64,000 bases of DNA from Parageobacillus caldoxylosilyticus NBRC 107762 (GCF_000632715.1 NZ_BAWO01000022.1:1-64000); one strand, 5' to 3'; positions 52,592 through 63,416 are shown, counted from the first letter of the stretch. A program made the numbers and translations. The notes: generated by a model from the sequence alone, not told the origin.

Positions 52592-52628
52592 AAAAGCCCC
52601 TCGCAATGGAGTTGTATTACTGAGGGAC
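52591..52628 (-). terminator. Terminator of the Spo0E-like gene
   Basis: On the minus strand GTCCCTC pairs with GAGGGGC, followed by TTTTTT. The gene's stop codon lies in the loop, and the plus-strand DUF418 stop lies at its left edge. Confidence 0.75.
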
Positions 52629-52802
52629 GGACAGGAAAGGAGATTCGGTTAGCACCGTTTGCTGTAAATAGCGATTGATCAGTTCATCTAGTTCCTGACT
52701 GCATTGAATCGTTTCTTTTGCAGTAAATCCGTACGTCAATGCTAATTCGATCATCTGTTGCCGTTTTTCTTCAATTAAAACAAGAACCATTGTATTCACC
52801 AT
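52617..52802 (-). CDS. yisI: Spo0E-like aspartate phosphatase (YisI-type)
   Basis: This 61-residue protein belongs to the Spo0E family, which dephosphorylates Spo0A~P and delays sporulation. It has the two-helix form, with VLVLIEEKRQQMIELALTYG, then the family signature CSQELDELINRYL. I chose the ATG at 52802, four bases after AAAAGG; the open frame reaches 52886 but lacks a site. It lies beside yisK, as yisI does in B. subtilis. The C-terminal tail (QTVLTESPFLSVPQ) is not conserved. Confidence 0.85.
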   Translation of the reverse strand: MVNTMVLVLIEEKRQQMIELALTYGFTAKETIQCSQELDELINRYLQQTVLTESPFLSVPQ

Positions 52803-53024
52803 CAATCCTTTTTTATTCTGAAGGAATTCTCTTTCTTTCATTATAGAAGCCCTTGAGAATAAACCCTGTCCACGCAATGCCATCATACTTTTGGTATGAT
52901 TCCAAAGTCATGACTATCGATGAAGAAAAGAACTAAACATTATTATACATATAGCGACGAAAAAAGAAAGGCATTCGCTAAAATAAGCGATAAATTTTCT
53001 AATTTAGACAAAATTCAACAAATA

Positions 53025-53053
53025 GTAGGACTTTTATGTAAAAACGCGAATAT
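53025..53053 (+). promoter_or_regulatory. Sigma-H-like promoter of yisK
   Basis: GTAGGACTT (53025-53033), an 11-bp spacer and CGCGAATAT (53045-53053) match RNAGGAWWW and RNNGAATWW with one mismatch each. B. subtilis yisK is in the sigma-H regulon. Bases 52887-53024 hold nothing else I can name. Confidence 0.55.
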
Positions 53054-53098
53054 AAACGAGTATGCATAAATTTTCAATATGAAAGGAGAGAGTGGGCA

Positions 53099-54004
53099 AT
53101 GAAGTTTGTGACAGCGGAGCATCATGGCGAGATGTTTGTCGGCGTCGCCGAACAAGATGGAGGAAAAATCATTCACTTGCGTCTTGCTGAACAGGCGATG
53201 GACCAGCGCGCGACGATCCCTTCATCGCTGCTCGAGTGCATTAAGCAAGGGGATTCGTTTCTACGGCGGACCGAAGAAATTGTTGCCTGGGCAAAAGAAA
53301 ACCGAGGCGCCCAATACGTCTATGATTTAGCTGACGTGCGCCTGCTTGCCCCGATTCCGCGTCCGGCGAAAAATATTTTTTGTATCGGCAAAAACTATGC
53401 CGATCATGCGATGGAACTGGGTGGAAAGTCCCATATTCCAGAACATCTTATTGTTTTCTCCAAAGTTCCGACTACGGTTATTGGGCATGAAGAAACGATC
53501 TTGCGGCATGCCGGGGTAACCGATGAAGTCGATTATGAAGGAGAGCTTGCCGTTGTCATCGGCAAACAGGGACGAGCGATCCGCAAAGAAGAGGCGCTCG
53601 ATTACGTGTTCGGCTATACGATCATTAATGACGTAACGGCGCGCGATTTGCAAGAACGCCATGAACAATATTTTCTTGGAAAAGGTTTAGATACATTCTG
53701 TCCAATGGGACCGTGGATTGTGCATCGGTCGCTCATTGAAAATCCAAATAAGTTGCAAATTGAGACGAGAGTAAACGGAGAAGTTCGTCAAAAAGCGAAT
53801 ACGGAGCAATTCATTTTTAATATCGAGACGATCATTGAAACCATCTCCCGCGGCATTACGCTAGAACCAGGGGATATTATCGCAACCGGAACACCGGCAG
53901 GGGTCGGCAAAGGAATGAAGCCGCCGCGCTTTTTGCAAGCCGGCGATGTCGTAGAAATTACTGTCGAAGGAATCGGAACGTTGCGAAATACCGTTGGGGA
54001 ATAG
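53099..54004 (+). CDS. yisK: FAA-hydrolase-family protein YisK
   Basis: YisK (301 residues, same length as in B. subtilis) belongs to the fumarylacetoacetate hydrolase family; the B. subtilis protein has been reported as an oxaloacetate decarboxylase that also affects cell width through Mbl. The conserved core is IFCIGKNYADHAME, then DEVDYEGELAVVIGK with metal-binding Glu, TIINDVTARDLQ and TGTPAGVGKGM. AAGGAGAG precedes the ATG. A sigma-H-like promoter fits the stationary-phase control known for yisK. It is convergent with rocD. Confidence 0.9.
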   Translation: MKFVTAEHHGEMFVGVAEQDGGKIIHLRLAEQAMDQRATIPSSLLECIKQGDSFLRRTEEIVAWAKENRGAQYVYDLADVRLLAPIPRPAKNIFCIGKNYADHAMELGGKSHIPEHLIVFSKVPTTVIGHEETILRHAGVTDEVDYEGELAVVIGKQGRAIRKEEALDYVFGYTIINDVTARDLQERHEQYFLGKGLDTFCPMGPWIVHRSLIENPNKLQIETRVNGEVRQKANTEQFIFNIETIIETISRGITLEPGDIIATGTPAGVGKGMKPPRFLQAGDVVEITVEGIGTLRNTVGE

Positions 54005-54046
54005 AAAAACGGGGCGTTTTCGGTGCTCGCCCCGTTTTTCTTTTTT
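54003..54046. terminator. Bidirectional terminator
   Basis: AAAAACGGGGCG pairs with CGCCCCGTTTTT around an 11-nt loop, with TTTTTT on the plus side. It serves yisK and the convergent rocD. Confidence 0.9.
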
Positions 54047-55241
54047 ACGATTCAGCAAATACTTTTTTCACCCGCTCGATCGCCCAATCCAATTCTTCTT
54101 TTGTAATGACAAGCGGAGGAGCGAAGCGGATAACCGTATCGTGCGTTTCTTTACACAACAATCCCTCTTCTTTTAGTTTTTCACAATATGGGCGGGCGGA
54201 AGTATGGAGTTCTACGCCAATAAACAATCCTCTGCCGCGCACTTCTTTAATGTCCGGATGTTGAATTTCCCGCAGTTTTTCAATAAAGTAGTTACCTAAT
54301 TCCAAGGAACGTTCCGGCAGCTTTTCTTCGATAATGACATCGAGTGCTGCTATCGATACCGCGCATGCAAGCGGGTTTCCGCCAAAGGTGGATCCGTGTG
54401 AGCCAGGATTGAAGACACCGAGTATGTCACGGTTGGCTGCAACACAAGAAATTGGGAATACACCGCCACCTAATGTCTTGCCGAGAATGTACATATCGGG
54501 AACGACGTTTTCCCAATCGCAGGCGAACATTTTTCCGGAACGGCCGAGACCGGATTGAATTTCATCGGCGATATAAAGAACGTTATGTTGTTTACATACT
54601 TCATATGCCTCTTTTAAGTAGCCTTCCGGCGGGATATTAATTCCTGCTTCGCCTTGAATCGGCTCAAAAATAAAAGCTGCCGTATTCGGTGTAATCGCTT
54701 TCTTTAATGCTTCCACATCGCCGTATGGAATGATTGTAATGCCTGGAAGCATCGGGCCGAATCCGCGCTTATATTCTTCGCTCGAAGACATCGATACTGC
54801 AGTCATTGTCCGGCCGTGAAAATTGTTTTCACAAACGATGATTTCCGCTTGATCTTTTTCTACCCCTTTTACGTCGTACGCCCAGCGCCGTGCTGCTTTA
54901 AACGCCGTTTCCACCGCTTCTGCGCCGGTATTCATCGGCAGCACCATATCTTTGCCGGTCAGCTTTGCTACTTTTTCATACCAGGGACCAAGCTGGTCGT
55001 TATGGAAGGCGCGCGAAGTTAAGGTGATGCGGTTTGCCTGTTCTTTTAATGCCTGAATGATTTTCGGATGACGATGCCCTTGGTTGACGGCTGAGTAAGC
55101 GCTTAACATATCCATGTAGCGATTGCCTTCCGGATCTTCTACCCATACCCCTTCCCCTTTGCTGAGGACGACTGGAAGCGGGTGATAGTTGTTGGCGCCG
55201 TATTGCTCGGTTAAACGAATGATTTCGGTTGTTTTGCTCAT
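54045..55241 (-). CDS. rocD: Ornithine aminotransferase
   Basis: RocD (398 residues) transfers the delta-amino group of ornithine to 2-oxoglutarate, giving glutamate semialdehyde in arginine breakdown. The PLP lysine is in [15 protein letters not shown] (around residue 255), and [12 protein letters not shown] holds the Asp that pairs with the cofactor. GGAGG precedes the ATG. A sigma-A type promoter lies about 50 bp upstream; I saw no -24/-12 sigma-L promoter, unlike rocDEF of B. subtilis. It is a lone gene here; rocE and rocF are not nearby. Confidence 0.95.
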   Translation of the reverse strand: MSKTTEIIRLTEQYGANNYHPLPVVLSKGEGVWVEDPEGNRYMDMLSAYSAVNQGHRHPKIIQALKEQANRITLTSRAFHNDQLGPWYEKVAKLTGKDMVLPMNTGAEAVETAFKAARRWAYDVKGVEKDQAEIIVCENNFHGRTMTAVSMSSSEEYKRGFGPMLPGITIIPYGDVEALKKAITPNTAAFIFEPIQGEAGINIPPEGYLKEAYEVCKQHNVLYIADEIQSGLGRSGKMFACDWENVVPDMYILGKTLGGGVFPISCVAANRDILGVFNPGSHGSTFGGNPLACAVSIAALDVIIEEKLPERSLELGNYFIEKLREIQHPDIKEVRGRGLFIGVELHTSARPYCEKLKEEGLLCKETHDTVIRFAPPLVITKEELDWAIERVKKVFAES

Positions 55242-55288
55242 GAGCGTTCCTCCTAATAATAATGAAATTGGATTTCGCGCTATTTCTT

Positions 55289-55318
55289 ATTATAGCAAAA
55301 AAGAAATCCCTTTGTCAG
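55289..55318 (-). promoter_or_regulatory. Promoter of rocD
   Basis: On the minus strand CTGACA (-35), an 18-bp spacer and TATAAT (-10) with TGC before it. Strong sigma-A type. Confidence 0.75.
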
Positions 55319-55487
55319 AAAATTGTGGTGGCTTGATTGATATGCATAGGATCTATTGTTGGAAATATCAGGATAAAATGGCACGAGTCCGATAAAATTT
55401 CTTTGCGTGAAAAACAACTGTTGAGTTTGTTTTTTTTTATTTTTCCATGCTATGATGAAGATGAATATATGGAAATGGAGGGATCAT

Positions 55488-55841
55488 ATGACACACGCGC
55501 ATATTACAAGCTGGTTGATTGCGATCATATTGTTTTTGATCGCTGTGTCGTTGCAGCGGTCTGGATCTGCGAAAGCGAAAATGGTGCAAATGGTGCTGCG
55601 ATTGTTTTATATCATTACGATCATAACGGGTGTGCTTTTATTACATAGCCTTGCTTCGTTGTCCATATTATATGTGATTAAGACGCTTGCTGGTTTATGG
55701 GTAATCGGAGCGATGGAAATGGTTTTAATGGCGATGAAAAAAGGAAAAAGTACAGCCGTTGCATGGGTGCAGTGGGTTGTCGCGCTCGCCCTTGTTCTAT
55801 TTTTAGGCTTGATGTTGCCACTAGGAATCGATCTCTTTTAA
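55488..55841 (+). CDS. yisL: YisL family membrane protein (DUF1516)
   Basis: YisL (117 residues) has four membrane helices (for example HITSWLIAIILFLIAVSL and LFYIITIITGVLLLHSL) and begins MTHAHITSW as in the family. The function is unknown. I chose the ATG at 55488 after TGGAGGGAT; the open frame starts 12 codons earlier without a site. An extended -10 (TGCTATGAT, 55448-55456) lies just upstream, and a terminator follows. In B. subtilis yisL is next to yisK; here rocD lies between. Confidence 0.85.
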   Translation: MTHAHITSWLIAIILFLIAVSLQRSGSAKAKMVQMVLRLFYIITIITGVLLLHSLASLSILYVIKTLAGLWVIGAMEMVLMAMKKGKSTAVAWVQWVVALALVLFLGLMLPLGIDLF

Positions 55842-55847
55842 AACAGG

Positions 55848-55880
55848 AGGCAATTCCGGATGGGGTTGCCGCTTTTTCGT
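55848..55880 (+). terminator. Terminator of yisL
   Basis: GGCAA pairs with TTGCC around a 12-nt loop, followed by GCTTTTT. Short stem but correct layout. Confidence 0.65.
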
Positions 55881-55985
55881 ATATATAAAATGTGGTATGG
55901 TTAGCAGAAATATTGCCGCTACGCCCAAGGGTATGTGCTATATCCGCCGCTGGCGGCAGAGGAGTTACCAGGGTATATGGCGGCG
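55881..55985. other. GC-rich imperfect repeat segment
   Basis: Two related stretches, TACGCCCAAGGGTATGTGC (55919-55937) and TTACCAGGGTATATGGC, flank a small CCGCC-GCT-GGCGG hairpin. The segment is richer in G and C than its surroundings. No gene is supported. It lies between the yisL terminator and the terminator of the DUF2777 gene. Confidence 0.35.
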
Positions 55986-55987
55986 CG

Positions 55988-56032
55988 AAAAAAATAAAAA
56001 GCGGGGAAAGAAATTCCTCTTTCCCCCGTTTA
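55988..56032 (-). terminator. Terminator of the DUF2777 gene
   Basis: On the minus strand AACGGGGGAAAGA pairs with TCTTTCCCCGCTT around a short loop, followed by TTTATTTTTTT. Confidence 0.85.
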
Positions 56033-56578
56033 TCCAAACTGGGTGCAAATAAACCGCTCCCCGTTATTAAACGTGATTTCAAAGTGATCTTTATATGTAT
56101 TCCCTCGTTCGTAGTAGTGCTGAACATTGCTGATTAGTTCGGTGTTGTCGTAAATAATGAAATTCACGCCTGTATATTTTGCAAACAACAATCCATTGTA
56201 GCAGTATAAACAATCATATAACGAAAAGCCAAGATTATTTAGCCATTGCACGAACTGAAAAAATGTATGGTCCGGAAGCGCTGCCAGCCACTCTTGATAA
56301 GCATAGGAAAAGCGTTTGTGAAAACGGACGCGGTCACCGGTCTGAAGCGGCAATATGCCGATGCCTGTATCGACGGTTCCGTTTTTACGCAAATAGCCGT
56401 GCAGCCATTGGCCGTAACGGAACAATTCTATTTTCCCTTCAGTCATTTCCTCTAACAATGATGCTTCTTCCTCTTCCTCATCAAAAAAAACCCATTCGTC
56501 GTTTACAAATTCAACGGTTCCTTGTATATAGGCCCGCTGTTGTTCAGTGATGCATTGTAGGCGCTGTTCGATATTCAA
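56030..56578 (-). CDS. yisN: DUF2777 family protein (YisN-like)
   Basis: This 182-residue soluble protein is of the DUF2777/YisN type, unknown in function and placed before asnO in Bacillaceae. It has an acidic patch (WVFFDEEEEEASLLEEM), a beta-rich middle (KIELFRYGQWLHGYL), and LPDHTFFQFVQWLNNLGFSLYDCLYCYNG. The start is TTG at 56578 with GGAGGAGGAG at about 6 nt. It is divergent from asnO. The assignment is from position and remembered family features and is moderately sure. Confidence 0.7.
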   Translation of the reverse strand: MNIEQRLQCITEQQRAYIQGTVEFVNDEWVFFDEEEEEASLLEEMTEGKIELFRYGQWLHGYLRKNGTVDTGIGILPLQTGDRVRFHKRFSYAYQEWLAALPDHTFFQFVQWLNNLGFSLYDCLYCYNGLLFAKYTGVNFIIYDNTELISNVQHYYERGNTYKDHFEITFNNGERFICTQFG

Positions 56579-56875
56579 GTTTTCTCCTCCTCCTTATATT
56601 TCTTGTTTTTCCAGATTATCTTCCATTTATTCGTGCTGTTGTTGCCATCGGACAATTCATCGAAATGCGAGGGATTGCATAAAATGGAATCATGCCAATA
56701 CGGAGAAGGAGCATGTTGCTAACAGGAAAGGGCAAGTGTTGGTCGTGAACGTTCGAACAAGAGGATGTAATAAAATATAGTGAGCCTTGTTGATGGAAAA
56801 GGAAAGGGAAATAGTCCGGAGTATAGGATGTCCAGCAAATAACTTTTTTGTATTTAAAAGAAAGGGTTGGTTCGT
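56579..56875. other. Intergenic before asnO
   Basis: About 300 bp with no supported gene; open frames lack ribosome binding sites except an 11-codon one (near 56712). It must hold the promoters of yisN and asnO, but I could not fix a clear sigma-A or sigma-E promoter. In B. subtilis asnO is induced in sporulation. Confidence 0.4.
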
Positions 56876-58723
56876 ATGTGCGGCATCACTGGTTGGGTGG
56901 ATTTTCAGCGTGATTTGCGAATAGAAAAAGAGATTATCTTAAATATGACCGAGACACTGGCAAAACGCGGACCTGATGACACAAATACATGGTTTGACCA
57001 ACACGCTGCGTTTGGACATAAGCGGCTTGTCGTCGTGGACCCGAAAGGCGGAAAACAGCCGATGACAAGACAAAAAAACGGCTACAGCTATACCGTTGTT
57101 TATAACGGGGAATTGTACAATACGGAGGATATTCGTAAAGAGCTATTAAAAAAAGGATATACATTCCAAGGGCATTCGGATACAGAGGTATTATTAAACG
57201 CCTATATCGAATGGAAAGAACGCTGCGTCGAGCTGTTTAACGGAATTTTTGCCTTTGCGATTTGGGATGAACAGCGGGAGCAATTATTTTTGGCGCGGGA
57301 TCGCCTTGGTGTCAAGCCGCTTTTTTATCGTCACGACGATGACGGTTTCTTGTTTGGTTCGGAAATCAAGGCTATCTTGGCACACCCGAATGTAAAGGCG
57401 GAAGTCGATTATGAAGGGTTGGCGGAAGTGTTCGGATTGGGGCCGTCACGGACGCCAGGACACGGGGTGTTTTGCGGGATTAAAGAATTGCGCCCGGCGC
57501 ACGCGTTAACGTTTTCCCGTGAAGGGGTAAGAGTATGGCGCTATTGGAATGTGCAAAGCGATGTCCATCGAGATTCGTTGGCGGAAACGGTGGAAAAACT
57601 GCGTTTCCTCCTTACCGATGCGGTAACGCGCCAGCTTGTTTCCGATGTGCCTGTCTGCACCTTTTTATCCGGTGGGATCGACTCGAGTTCCATTACCGCC
57701 ATTGCGGCGACGGTGTTTGCCGAAGAAGGAAAAGGGCAGCTGCATACGTATTCCATTGATTACGAAGGCAATGACCAATATTTTAAAGCGAATGATTTTC
57801 AGCCCAATGCGGACGCTCCTTTTATTGACCTGATATCGGAAACGTTTCAAACCGTCCATCACCGCTGCGTCATTAGTCAAGAAGACTTGTTTGACCACTT
57901 ACGGGAGGCAGTGATTGTCCGGGACGTTCCAGGCATGGCCGATGTGGACTCTTCTTTGCTATGGTTTTGCAAACAAATCCGCAAAGATTTTGTCGTTAGT
58001 TTATCTGGAGAGTGTGCCGATGAAATTTTTGGCGGCTACCCATGGTTTCATCGTCCAGACGATTTGGCGAGGAACGGATTTCCATGGATGCGTTCGACAG
58101 AAGCACGCATCGATTTGCTAAAGAAAGACTGGAGAAAGAAATTGCGGCTGGACGAATATGTACAAACGCGCTTTTACGAAACGATTGCTGAGGTCCCAAG
58201 GCTCGAAGGGGAAAGCGCTGAGGAAGCAAAGCGGCGCGAGCTATTTTACTTAAACATGATTTGGTTTATGACGACGCTCCTTGACCGGAAAGACCGCATG
58301 AGCATGGGCGCCAGTCTAGAAGTCCGCGTGCCGTTTGCCGATCATCGTCTAGTCGAATATGTGTGGAACATTCCATGGGAAATGAAAATGTATGGCAACC
58401 GTGAAAAAGGCATTTTGCGCAAGGCGCTCGAGGAGATTTTGCCGGAAGAAGTACTCTATCGCAAAAAAAGCCCGTATCCGAAAACACATCATCCGCTTTA
58501 TACGAAACTAGTGAAAAATTGGCTAAAAGAGCTGTTGAACGATCGCTCGTCGGTGCTTTATGAATTTTTCGATACTAAAAAATTGGAAGAGTTAGTGGAA
58601 ACAGAAGGGAAATCGTTCCATGTGCCTTGGTTTGGGCAGCTAATGACAGGACCGCAGCTGTTGGCGTACCTTGGCCAAGTGCACGTATGGTTCCAACACT
58701 ATGGCATTACGATAAAGGAATAG
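56876..58723 (+). CDS. asnO: Asparagine synthetase AsnO
   Basis: AsnO (615 residues) makes asparagine from aspartate, ATP and glutamine. The N-terminal glutaminase domain starts with the nucleophile Cys2 (MCGITGWVDF) and has KRGPDDTNTW and NGELYN. The synthetase domain has the ATP loop FLSGGIDSSSI and the conserved SGECADEIFGGY. The ATG at 56876 exposes Cys2 after Met removal and follows GAAAGGG; the open frame begins three codons earlier. B. subtilis AsnO (614 residues, sporulation-linked) is the closest by length and place. Confidence 0.95.
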   Translation: MCGITGWVDFQRDLRIEKEIILNMTETLAKRGPDDTNTWFDQHAAFGHKRLVVVDPKGGKQPMTRQKNGYSYTVVYNGELYNTEDIRKELLKKGYTFQGHSDTEVLLNAYIEWKERCVELFNGIFAFAIWDEQREQLFLARDRLGVKPLFYRHDDDGFLFGSEIKAILAHPNVKAEVDYEGLAEVFGLGPSRTPGHGVFCGIKELRPAHALTFSREGVRVWRYWNVQSDVHRDSLAETVEKLRFLLTDAVTRQLVSDVPVCTFLSGGIDSSSITAIAATVFAEEGKGQLHTYSIDYEGNDQYFKANDFQPNADAPFIDLISETFQTVHHRCVISQEDLFDHLREAVIVRDVPGMADVDSSLLWFCKQIRKDFVVSLSGECADEIFGGYPWFHRPDDLARNGFPWMRSTEARIDLLKKDWRKKLRLDEYVQTRFYETIAEVPRLEGESAEEAKRRELFYLNMIWFMTTLLDRKDRMSMGASLEVRVPFADHRLVEYVWNIPWEMKMYGNREKGILRKALEEILPEEVLYRKKSPYPKTHHPLYTKLVKNWLKELLNDRSSVLYEFFDTKKLEELVETEGKSFHVPWFGQLMTGPQLLAYLGQVHVWFQHYGITIKE

Positions 58724-58724
58724 A

Positions 58725-58751
58725 GAAGAGCTGCGCTTGTCGCAGCTCTTT

Positions 58752-58754
<3 letters not shown>
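58725..58754. terminator. Bidirectional terminator
   Basis: AAGAGCTGCG pairs with CGCAGCTCTT around CTTGT, followed by TTTT. It lies between the convergent asnO and nplT. Confidence 0.88.
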
Positions 58755-60575
<1,821 letters not shown>

Positions 60576-60579
60576 TTAA

Positions 60580-60608
60580 AGAGTAGAGTAATTGAATAAA
60601 AAAGTCAA
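60580..60608 (-). promoter_or_regulatory. Candidate promoter of nplT
   Basis: On the minus strand TTGACT (-35), a 17-bp spacer and TACTCT (-10). The -10 is weak. It would place the cre-like site just after the transcription start. Confidence 0.45.
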
Positions 60609-60626
60609 ATTTTACTGAAAAAAAGC

Positions 60627-60654
60627 TTGTAAAATAAAAAATAGGCGATATAAT
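60627..60654 (+). promoter_or_regulatory. Promoter of malEFG
   Basis: TTGTAA (-35), a 16-bp spacer and a perfect TATAAT (60649-60654). A cre site follows at 60667. Confidence 0.65.
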
Positions 60655-60666
60655 GAAAGTGAACGG

Positions 60667-60680
60667 TGCAATCGCTTTCA
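60667..60680 (+). promoter_or_regulatory. cre site after the malE promoter
   Basis: TGCAATCGCTTTCA matches TGNAANCGNWNNCW at every position. It lies at about +6 to +19 of the malEFG promoter, a place where CcpA or a LacI-type MalR would block transcription. Confidence 0.75.
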
Positions 60681-60714
60681 TTAAATAATGGTATCATTTT
60701 TTAATAATTTTTTG

Positions 60715-60728
60715 TGCAAACGGTTTCC
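60715..60728 (+). promoter_or_regulatory. Second cre-like site before malE
   Basis: TGCAAACGGTTTCC matches the cre pattern except for the last base. It lies 35 bp after the full match, possibly a roadblock site or a site for the operon's own LacI-family regulator. Confidence 0.55.
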
Positions 60729-60784
60729 TAAAACGATTGTGCCGCCAATGAATTTGTTTATGATTCATTTTAGGAGGGGGACGT

Positions 60785-62062
60785 ATGAGAAAAGTTGTTT
60801 CGCTGTTTATGGCCATGATTCTCATGATCGGCGTATTGGCTGCTTGTGGCCCGAAACGTGATGTTGGACAAGTGAAAGAGAACAACAAGGGGAATACAAC
60901 AGAAAATGTAGAAAAACCGGAAAAATTAGTAGTCTGGGTAAATGATGAAGAAAAACAAAAGCAAGCATTAAATGATATCTTTAAAAAATATACGGAGAAA
61001 ACAGGAATTAAAGTGGAAACGGTCGCTGTGAGCATGCTGGATCAGGTGAAAAAAATCGCGTTAGATGGTCCGGCAGGCAAAGGCCCTGACATATTTTATC
61101 AGCCGCACGACCGTATTGGCGACATTGTCCTCCAAGGCTTAGCTGATCCGGTTGATCTTGGCGACGCAAAAAGTGAATATAGTAAAATAGCAGTGGATGC
61201 GGTTACTTACGATGGACAGATTTATGGCGTGCCGTTTGTCGTGGAAACATACGGCTTATTTTACAATAAAAATTTAGTGCCGGAAGCTCCGAAAACAATG
61301 GAAGAGCTGATGAAAATCGCGAAAGAAAAAACAAATCCAGCCAAAGATCAATACGGCTTCTTGATGGAAGCTGCCAACTTCTATTTTGTCTATCCATTCT
61401 TTGCGGGATATGGCGGCTATGTATTCCGTAACGAAGATGGAAAAATGGATACAAGCGATATTGGACTGGCGAATGATGGTGCTGTCAAAGGTGCTGAGCT
61501 TGTTCAATCTTGGTTTAAAAACGGATACATTCCAAAAGAAATTAATCAAGATGTCATGAATGGTTTATTTACGAAAGGAAATGTAGCAACGGTAATCAGC
61601 GGCCCATGGAACATTGCCACCTACCGCGATGCGCTAGGGGACAAATTGGCAACTGCGCCGCTTCCAGTATTAGAAAACGGGGAGCATCCAAAATCATTTG
61701 TCGGTGTGAAAGCATGGATGTTATCTGCTTATTCGAAAAATAAAGAGTGGGCAACAGACTTGATGAAGTTTATAACAAATGAAGAAAACTCGCTCCATTA
61801 TTATGAAGTCGCAGGGGAAATGCCGGCAAATGAAAAAGCATTAACGAACGAAAAAATTAAAAATGACCCATTAATTTCCGGATTCGCAGAGCAAATCCAA
61901 TATGGCGAACCGATGCCAAATGTACCACAAATGTCGCAAGTATGGGACCCAATGGGCAATGCGCTACAGTTTATTGCCAAGGGCGATAATCCAAAAGAGG
62001 TGTTGAAAGAAGCGGTAAAAACGATTCAAGATAAAATTGCCGCCAGCGGCGGAGGACAATAA
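60785..62062 (+). CDS. malE: Maltodextrin-binding lipoprotein
   Basis: This 425-residue lipoprotein is the binding component of a maltose/maltodextrin ABC importer (MdxE-type). The signal peptide ends in the lipobox LAAC (Cys21). The mature part has the MalE fold: KLVVWVNDEEKQ, PDIFYQPHDRIGDIVLQGL, YGVPFVVETYGLFYNKNL, and the C-terminal WDPMGNALQ. GGAGGGGG precedes the ATG. It heads malE-malF-malG. A perfect hairpin after it probably favours a higher amount of binding protein. The ATPase (MsmX-type) is not in the window. Confidence 0.93.
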   Translation: MRKVVSLFMAMILMIGVLAACGPKRDVGQVKENNKGNTTENVEKPEKLVVWVNDEEKQKQALNDIFKKYTEKTGIKVETVAVSMLDQVKKIALDGPAGKGPDIFYQPHDRIGDIVLQGLADPVDLGDAKSEYSKIAVDAVTYDGQIYGVPFVVETYGLFYNKNLVPEAPKTMEELMKIAKEKTNPAKDQYGFLMEAANFYFVYPFFAGYGGYVFRNEDGKMDTSDIGLANDGAVKGAELVQSWFKNGYIPKEINQDVMNGLFTKGNVATVISGPWNIATYRDALGDKLATAPLPVLENGEHPKSFVGVKAWMLSAYSKNKEWATDLMKFITNEENSLHYYEVAGEMPANEKALTNEKIKNDPLISGFAEQIQYGEPMPNVPQMSQVWDPMGNALQFIAKGDNPKEVLKEAVKTIQDKIAASGGGQ

Positions 62063-62077
62063 TTATTGAAGTCAATG

Positions 62078-62111
62078 AATGGTGGATAGAGCTGTTTCTA
62101 TCCACCATTCT
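62078..62111 (+). promoter_or_regulatory. Perfect 14-bp hairpin, malE-malF gap
   Basis: GAATGGTGGATAGA and TCTATCCACCATTC pair perfectly around GCTGTT, with no T run. The same arrangement occurs after the binding-protein gene at 25019-25052, so it is likely an mRNA 3' stabiliser or partial terminator. Confidence 0.75.
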
Positions 62112-62135
62112 TATCACGTGTAAGGAGGATTCACC

Positions 62136-63416
62136 ATGTCTAAACAAAAGATGCGGCATCGTCCTACTGTTGCTATTATTCTTTCCATTCTTTTTGCAGG
62201 CTTGGGCCAGCTATATAACCGGCGTTATGTAAAAGGAATTTTATTTATTGTTATTGAAGCCGTATTTCTAATCACGTTTTATAATTTTTTAAATATTGGA
62301 TTATGGGGGCTTATTACATTGGGAGAAATCCCGATGGTAGACCATTCGATTTTCCTATTGATTCAAGGGCTAGTATCTGTCATTATCATCGCATTCGCGG
62401 CTGTTTTGTATTATTTCAATATTATCGATGCGCGTAAAGATGCGCTTCGCCTGCAGCGAGGAGAGCCGTTTCCGTCGCTCCTGGAATCATGCGGAAACGT
62501 GTGGGATAAAGGATTTCCATATGTATTTGTCACACCAGGGCTGATTATGCTTTTATTTGTTGTTGTGCTGCCGCTGCTTTTTATGGTATCGCTGGCGTTT
62601 ACGGATTACAACTTGTACAACTCGCCGCCGCGTCATCTATTGCATTGGGTTGGCTTTAAAAACTTTAAAAATTTAGTATCGGTTCCAATTTGGCAAGATA
62701 CGTTTTTCAGCGTCTTTGCCTGGACGATTGTCTGGACCATTGTCGCAACGACATTGCAAATTGCACTCGGCTTGTTTTTAGCGATACTCGTCAATGACCC
62801 GCGCATTAAATTTAAGCGATTCATTCGCACTGTATTGATTTTGCCTTGGGCGGTGCCGGCATTTGTGACCATTCTTGTATTTGCGGCGATGTTTAACGAT
62901 AAATTCGGAGCGATCAACCGTGATATTTTAAGCGCTTTCGGCGTCATGATTCCGTGGATGACCGATCCGTTTTGGACAAAAGTAGCCCTTATTTTAATCC
63001 AAACATGGCTCGGATTTCCGTTCGTATTTGCCTTATTTACAGGAGTTCTGCAAAGCATTTCCCGCGATTGGTACGAAGCAGCCGAGATGGATGGAGCAAC
63101 GCGCTGGCAAAAGTTCCGCTCGATTACGCTGCCGCACGTCTTATACGCGACAGCACCGCTGTTGATTATGCAGTATGCCGGCAACTTTAACAACTTTAAC
63201 ATTATTTATCTATTCAACGACGGCGGCCCGGCTGTGCGCGGACAAAACGCTGGAGGAACGGATATTTTAATTTCTTGGGTATATGATTTGACGTTTACGA
63301 CAAACAACTACAATATGGCTGCAGCAATTTCGATTATTATCGGGTTGATCGTGAGCGGTTTTGCCTTGTATCAATTCCGGCGTACACGTTCCTTTAAAGA
63401 GGAGGGGAACATTTAA
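62136..63416 (+). CDS. malF: Maltodextrin permease MalF
   Basis: This 426-residue permease is the MalF/MdxF half of the importer. About eight membrane helices include the binding-protein-dependent transport core with the EAA loop EAAEMDGATRWQKFRSITLP. The N-terminal ~115 residues carry an extra pair of helices (AIILSILFAGLGQLYNRRY) that resembles a small membrane domain and is usual in MdxF-type proteins. AAGGAGG precedes the ATG. The stop overlaps the malG start by 1 bp (TAATG). Confidence 0.93.
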   Translation: MSKQKMRHRPTVAIILSILFAGLGQLYNRRYVKGILFIVIEAVFLITFYNFLNIGLWGLITLGEIPMVDHSIFLLIQGLVSVIIIAFAAVLYYFNIIDARKDALRLQRGEPFPSLLESCGNVWDKGFPYVFVTPGLIMLLFVVVLPLLFMVSLAFTDYNLYNSPPRHLLHWVGFKNFKNLVSVPIWQDTFFSVFAWTIVWTIVATTLQIALGLFLAILVNDPRIKFKRFIRTVLILPWAVPAFVTILVFAAMFNDKFGAINRDILSAFGVMIPWMTDPFWTKVALILIQTWLGFPFVFALFTGVLQSISRDWYEAAEMDGATRWQKFRSITLPHVLYATAPLLIMQYAGNFNNFNIIYLFNDGGPAVRGQNAGGTDILISWVYDLTFTTNNYNMAAAISIIIGLIVSGFALYQFRRTRSFKEEGNI

